5,463 nucleotides of DNA, from positions 1 through 5,463 of the forward strand of contig JBBRLA010000599.1 of the NCBI GenBank assembly GCA_038231615.1. Reading direction: 5' to 3'. This document shows, in pieces, positions 5,462 to 5,463 of this stretch (position 1 is the stretch's first letter; the number at the start of each line of letters is the position of its first letter). Below the pieces are notes generated by a model. The model was given only the letters and a program-made list of their open reading frames with translations, ran no database searches and was not told where the DNA came from. A program made the position numbers and the translations under genes. The DNA comes from JBBRLA01 sp038231615. GTDB taxonomy: Bacteria; Myxococcota_A; Polyangia; Palsa-1104; JAEUJZ01.

Positions 5462-5463
5462 CC

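Larger units (their letters stand above)
4904..5463. other. 560-bp region without a convincing gene
   Basis: From the methyltransferase start to the right edge I find the candidate promoter, the inverted repeat, the tandem array and two short hairpins, but no ORF with recognisable domains. One open frame on the plus strand begins at 4935 (159 codons) and one on the minus strand runs through 5420-5073. Both are largely translated repeats and are not called as genes. The last 120 bp are unique sequence of unknown role and may belong to the next locus. Confidence 0.6.

Noticed and set aside
5438..5463. T-arm of a tRNA
   Set aside because: The 5-bp stem and 7-nt loop fit in size, but the loop is TGCGAAA rather than TTCRANN, and no anticodon arm, D arm or pairing acceptor strand is visible upstream.

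Overview
The window is GC-rich bacterial DNA. Every gene I can support lies on the minus strand. The envelope-acylation genes need a periplasm or other extracytoplasmic space, and MetK is an ordinary bacterial type. I cannot place the organism more precisely from 5.4 kb; a Gram-negative or planctomycete-like lineage fits but is inference.

In transcription order (right to left), the right end, about 4904-5463, has no convincing gene. It holds a large imperfect inverted repeat (4934-5016), a 42-bp tandem repeat array with one 21-bp half-unit insertion (5021-5336), and two clean hairpins near the edge. A candidate promoter at 4914-4942 then fires leftward into a compact operon. The operon encodes a class I SAM-dependent methyltransferase (4211-4903), a membrane-anchored SGNH esterase/acyltransferase (2933-4177), an AlgI/DltB-type MBOAT O-acyltransferase (1710-2936), and a 37-residue membrane microprotein (1609-1722) missed by a normal length cutoff. 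The last three overlap their neighbours by 4 and 13 nt, so they are probably translationally coupled.

The microprotein is the highlight. It has a short N-terminus, one membrane helix and the C-terminal hexapeptide FIYIDF. This matches the tyrosine-bearing 'acyl shuttle' motif of DltX, which is fused to the end of the MBOAT protein in many other systems. Here the MBOAT protein ends without the motif and the motif sits on its own coupled ORF. The three genes can be read as a full relay: MBOAT loads the acyl group onto Tyr34, and the SGNH protein passes it to an extracellular glycan or glycolipid. The methyltransferase may methylate a precursor of the same polymer.

Downstream, after a 166-bp gap with a candidate promoter, a perfect 14-bp palindrome and a hairpin in the leader, lies metK (270-1442), which makes the SAM used by such methyltransferases. 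Past metK the window ends inside the N-terminus of a membrane protein that resembles a GT-C glycosyltransferase (1-172).
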